This document shows, piece after piece, positions 63,045 to 64,000 of a stretch of 64,000 nucleotides of DNA. The position numbers and the translations under genes were made by a program. The stretch is from Aeromicrobium sp. Leaf350 (GTDB taxonomy: Bacteria > Actinomycetota > Actinomycetes > Propionibacteriales > Nocardioidaceae): the NCBI RefSeq assembly GCF_916858655.1, contig NZ_CAKASL010000001.1, positions 992,001-1,056,000 on the forward strand. The letters are read 5' to 3'. Each line of letters opens with the position of its first letter. The first letter of the stretch is position 1. The notes under the pieces are model-generated. The model was given only the letters and a program-made list of their open reading frames with translations. It had not been told where the DNA came from and did no database searches.

Positions 63045-63377
63045 CTAGCGCTTGGCGAGCTCGGCCGCGAAGATCGCGGAGGCCTTCTTGAGGACCTCGA
63101 TCTCGTCACGGGCCGACGCGAGCTCGGCCTCGAGCTCGGCGATGCGTGCCAGCAGCTGCTCCTTGGGCGCCTGGCGCAGGCGCGCCCCGTCGCCGGAGGT
63201 GAACATGCCGTCGTCGAGCCGCTTGACCCAGATGCGCAGGGACTGCTCGCCGACCTCGAGCTCCTCGGCGACCTCGCGCAGGATCGACCGGTTGCCGGGC
63301 TCGGCCTGGCGACGATCGATGACACGGCGCACCGCAGCGTCACGCAGCTCGTCGCTGTACTTCTTCTCGAAGGCCAT
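63045..63377 (-). CDS. orphan IS3-family OrfA-like (transposase HTH) protein
   Basis: 110 residues. N-terminal helix-turn-helix of the HTH_Tnp_1 type (KKYSDELRDAAVRRVIDRR, ILREVAEELEVGEQSLRIWVKR) and a C-terminal coiled coil (KEQLLARIAELEAELASARD, then EIEVLKKASAIF). This is the OrfA half of an IS3 transposase; no OrfB, no inverted repeats and no duplication are seen. It may be an IS remnant beside tRNA-Pro or a captured DNA-binding protein. Codon use looks like that of the neighbours, so it is not recent. Confidence 0.85.
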   Translation of the reverse strand: MAFEKKYSDELRDAAVRRVIDRRQAEPGNRSILREVAEELEVGEQSLRIWVKRLDDGMFTSGDGARLRQAPKEQLLARIAELEAELASARDEIEVLKKASAIFAAELAKR

Positions 63378-63433
63378 GCCCGTCCTCGTCCGATCCTCGT
63401 CCCGCCTCAGCGTAGCGACTCGCCCCGCCCCTC

Positions 63434-64000
63434 TCAGTCGCGACGCAGCACGACCTCGTCGATGGGGAGCCGCTCGCGGGGTGCGGTGTCGCGCGGGGCG
63501 AACTCGGGCTCGAGCTCGTCGGCCGGCGTCGCGCGTCCCACGGCGACCGTCACGAACGGCTCGAAGCGAGGGTCGACCGCGAGCGCACGGGCTGCGACCG
63601 CGGGGTCGAACCCGCCCATCTGGCGCACCGAGAGGCCCAGCTGCTGCGCCTGGATCGACAGGTGCGCGACCGCCTGACCGAGGTCGTACTCGGAGAACCG
63701 CTGACGCGCGCCGTCGGCTCCCACCCGCTCGACGAGGCCCAGCACCAGCAGCGAGGCGCGCGGCGCCCAGACCTGGTTGCGCTCGTTGATCGCCGACGCG
63801 ATGCCTGCGTGCACCGCGGTGCCGCGTCGACCGACGAGGAACCGCCGGGGCTGCCGGTTCTGGGCCGACGGCGCCCAGCGGGCGGCCTCCAGGAGGGCCG
63901 TGACCTCGTCGTCGCCGATCTCGTGGTCGGCGTCGTAGGAGCGGGGGCTCCAGCGCTCGGCGAGCAGGTCGTGGATGGGTGCGGACGTCGCGGCGCGGCG
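63434..64000 (-). CDS. nitroreductase family protein (5' part outside window)
   Basis: The frame is open from the stop at 63434 to the right edge, so the N-terminus is missing. Visible from the edge: LLAERWSPRSYDADHE, ALLEAARWAPSAQNRQPRRF (20 residues; the FMN-binding RxxR and SxxNxQP pattern), then LGQAVAHLSIQAQQLGL and LVRQMGGFD-like VRQMGGFD. It is an FMN-dependent NAD(P)H oxidoreductase of the nitroreductase superfamily; physiological substrate unknown. Confidence 0.88.
   Translation of the reverse strand, partial: RRAATSAPIHDLLAERWSPRSYDADHEIGDDEVTALLEAARWAPSAQNRQPRRFLVGRRGTAVHAGIASAINERNQVWAPRASLLVLGLVERVGADGARQRFSEYDLGQAVAHLSIQAQQLGLSVRQMGGFDPAVAARALAVDPRFEPFVTVAVGRATPADELEPEFAPRDTAPRERLPIDEVVLRRD

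Noticed and set aside
62907..63377. Integrated element at tRNA-Pro
   Set aside because: No integrase, no repeat of the tRNA 3' end within the window and normal neighbours on both sides; only an OrfA-like gene is present.

Overview
The window is a 64 kb piece of a high-GC actinobacterial chromosome, most likely from the Nocardioidaceae (Nocardioides/Aeromicrobium type). Evidence: very GC-rich, densely packed genes with many GTG starts and 4-nt stop/start overlaps; actinobacterial markers (WhiB protein, PonA2-type penicillin-binding protein, Ssd/Tad locus, DUF4244 pilin, tandem ArsA-like ATPases, monomeric isocitrate dehydrogenase, BioY-BioM-BioN with a TetR regulator); and many TANNNT -10 elements placed 6-7 nt before a start codon, which predict leaderless transcripts.

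The backbone matches, from my memory of the Mycobacterium tuberculosis map, the Rv3646c-Rv3683 segment: topA, Rv3649-type helicase, Tad pilus genes and Ssd (Rv3654c-Rv3660c), HAD phosphatase (Rv3661), acs (Rv3667), membrane genes, marP (Rv3671c), Nudix (Rv3672c), thioredoxin-like (Rv3673c), nth, crp, metallo-hydrolase, RidA, the ArsA-like pair, whiB4, ponA2 and a metallophosphoesterase. Between the HAD gene (ends 15126) and acs (starts 45955), about 30 kb of lineage-specific material is present.

Layout. 1-703 epoxide-hydrolase-like partial gene; 907-5559 topA, a methyltransferase and a STAS protein; 5670-7970 MrfA/YprA-type helicase; 7986-14191 Tad/Flp pilus genes, split by a plus-strand pair (MEDS-LuxR regulator and ABM-domain monooxygenase); 14308-15126 HAD phosphatase; 15127-15429 a gene-free stretch with a perfect CRP site, a -10 and a strong hairpin, at the place where mycobacteria encode the Ms1/MTS2823 RNA. 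15430-27292 is an exopolysaccharide cluster: three glycosyltransferases, FkbM and TylF methyltransferases, GDP-mannose dehydratase and epimerase homologues, flippase, polymerase, and a fused chain-length/tyrosine-kinase protein with a Tyr-Gly tail. 27315-31226 holds a Fic-like protein, two methyltransferases and GuaB1. 31330-33858 is the biotin-uptake locus with two tandem BioQ-like operators. 33941-36160 is icd. 36281-40118 encodes a LytS/LytTR two-component system with a DUF485-like protein and a sodium:solute symporter. 40313-43615 is an unrecognised five-gene unit: small membrane peptide, ABC ATPase, ABC permease, two-helix membrane protein and an HEXXH (M50-like) membrane protein. 43816-47934 is DUF485, a second symporter and acs, preceded by a near-perfect CRP site. 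48109-58822 runs through the marP/nudix/redoxin/nth operon, crp, and the MBL/Nudix and RidA genes to the ArsA pair. 58824-64000 has whiB4, ponA2, yqeY, a metallophosphoesterase, tRNA-Pro(CGG), an orphan IS3-OrfA-like protein and a partial nitroreductase.

Themes: carbon and acetate regulation (crp, a predicted CRP site before the acetate transporter, acs, icd); envelope biogenesis (exopolysaccharide, Tad pilus, PonA2); and large inverted repeats in intergenic gaps. The most novel candidates are the peptide/ABC/M50-like locus, the Ms1-like RNA candidate, and an intergenic repeat family built on a GCGGTG-NN-TCCTCCACCG-like unit.
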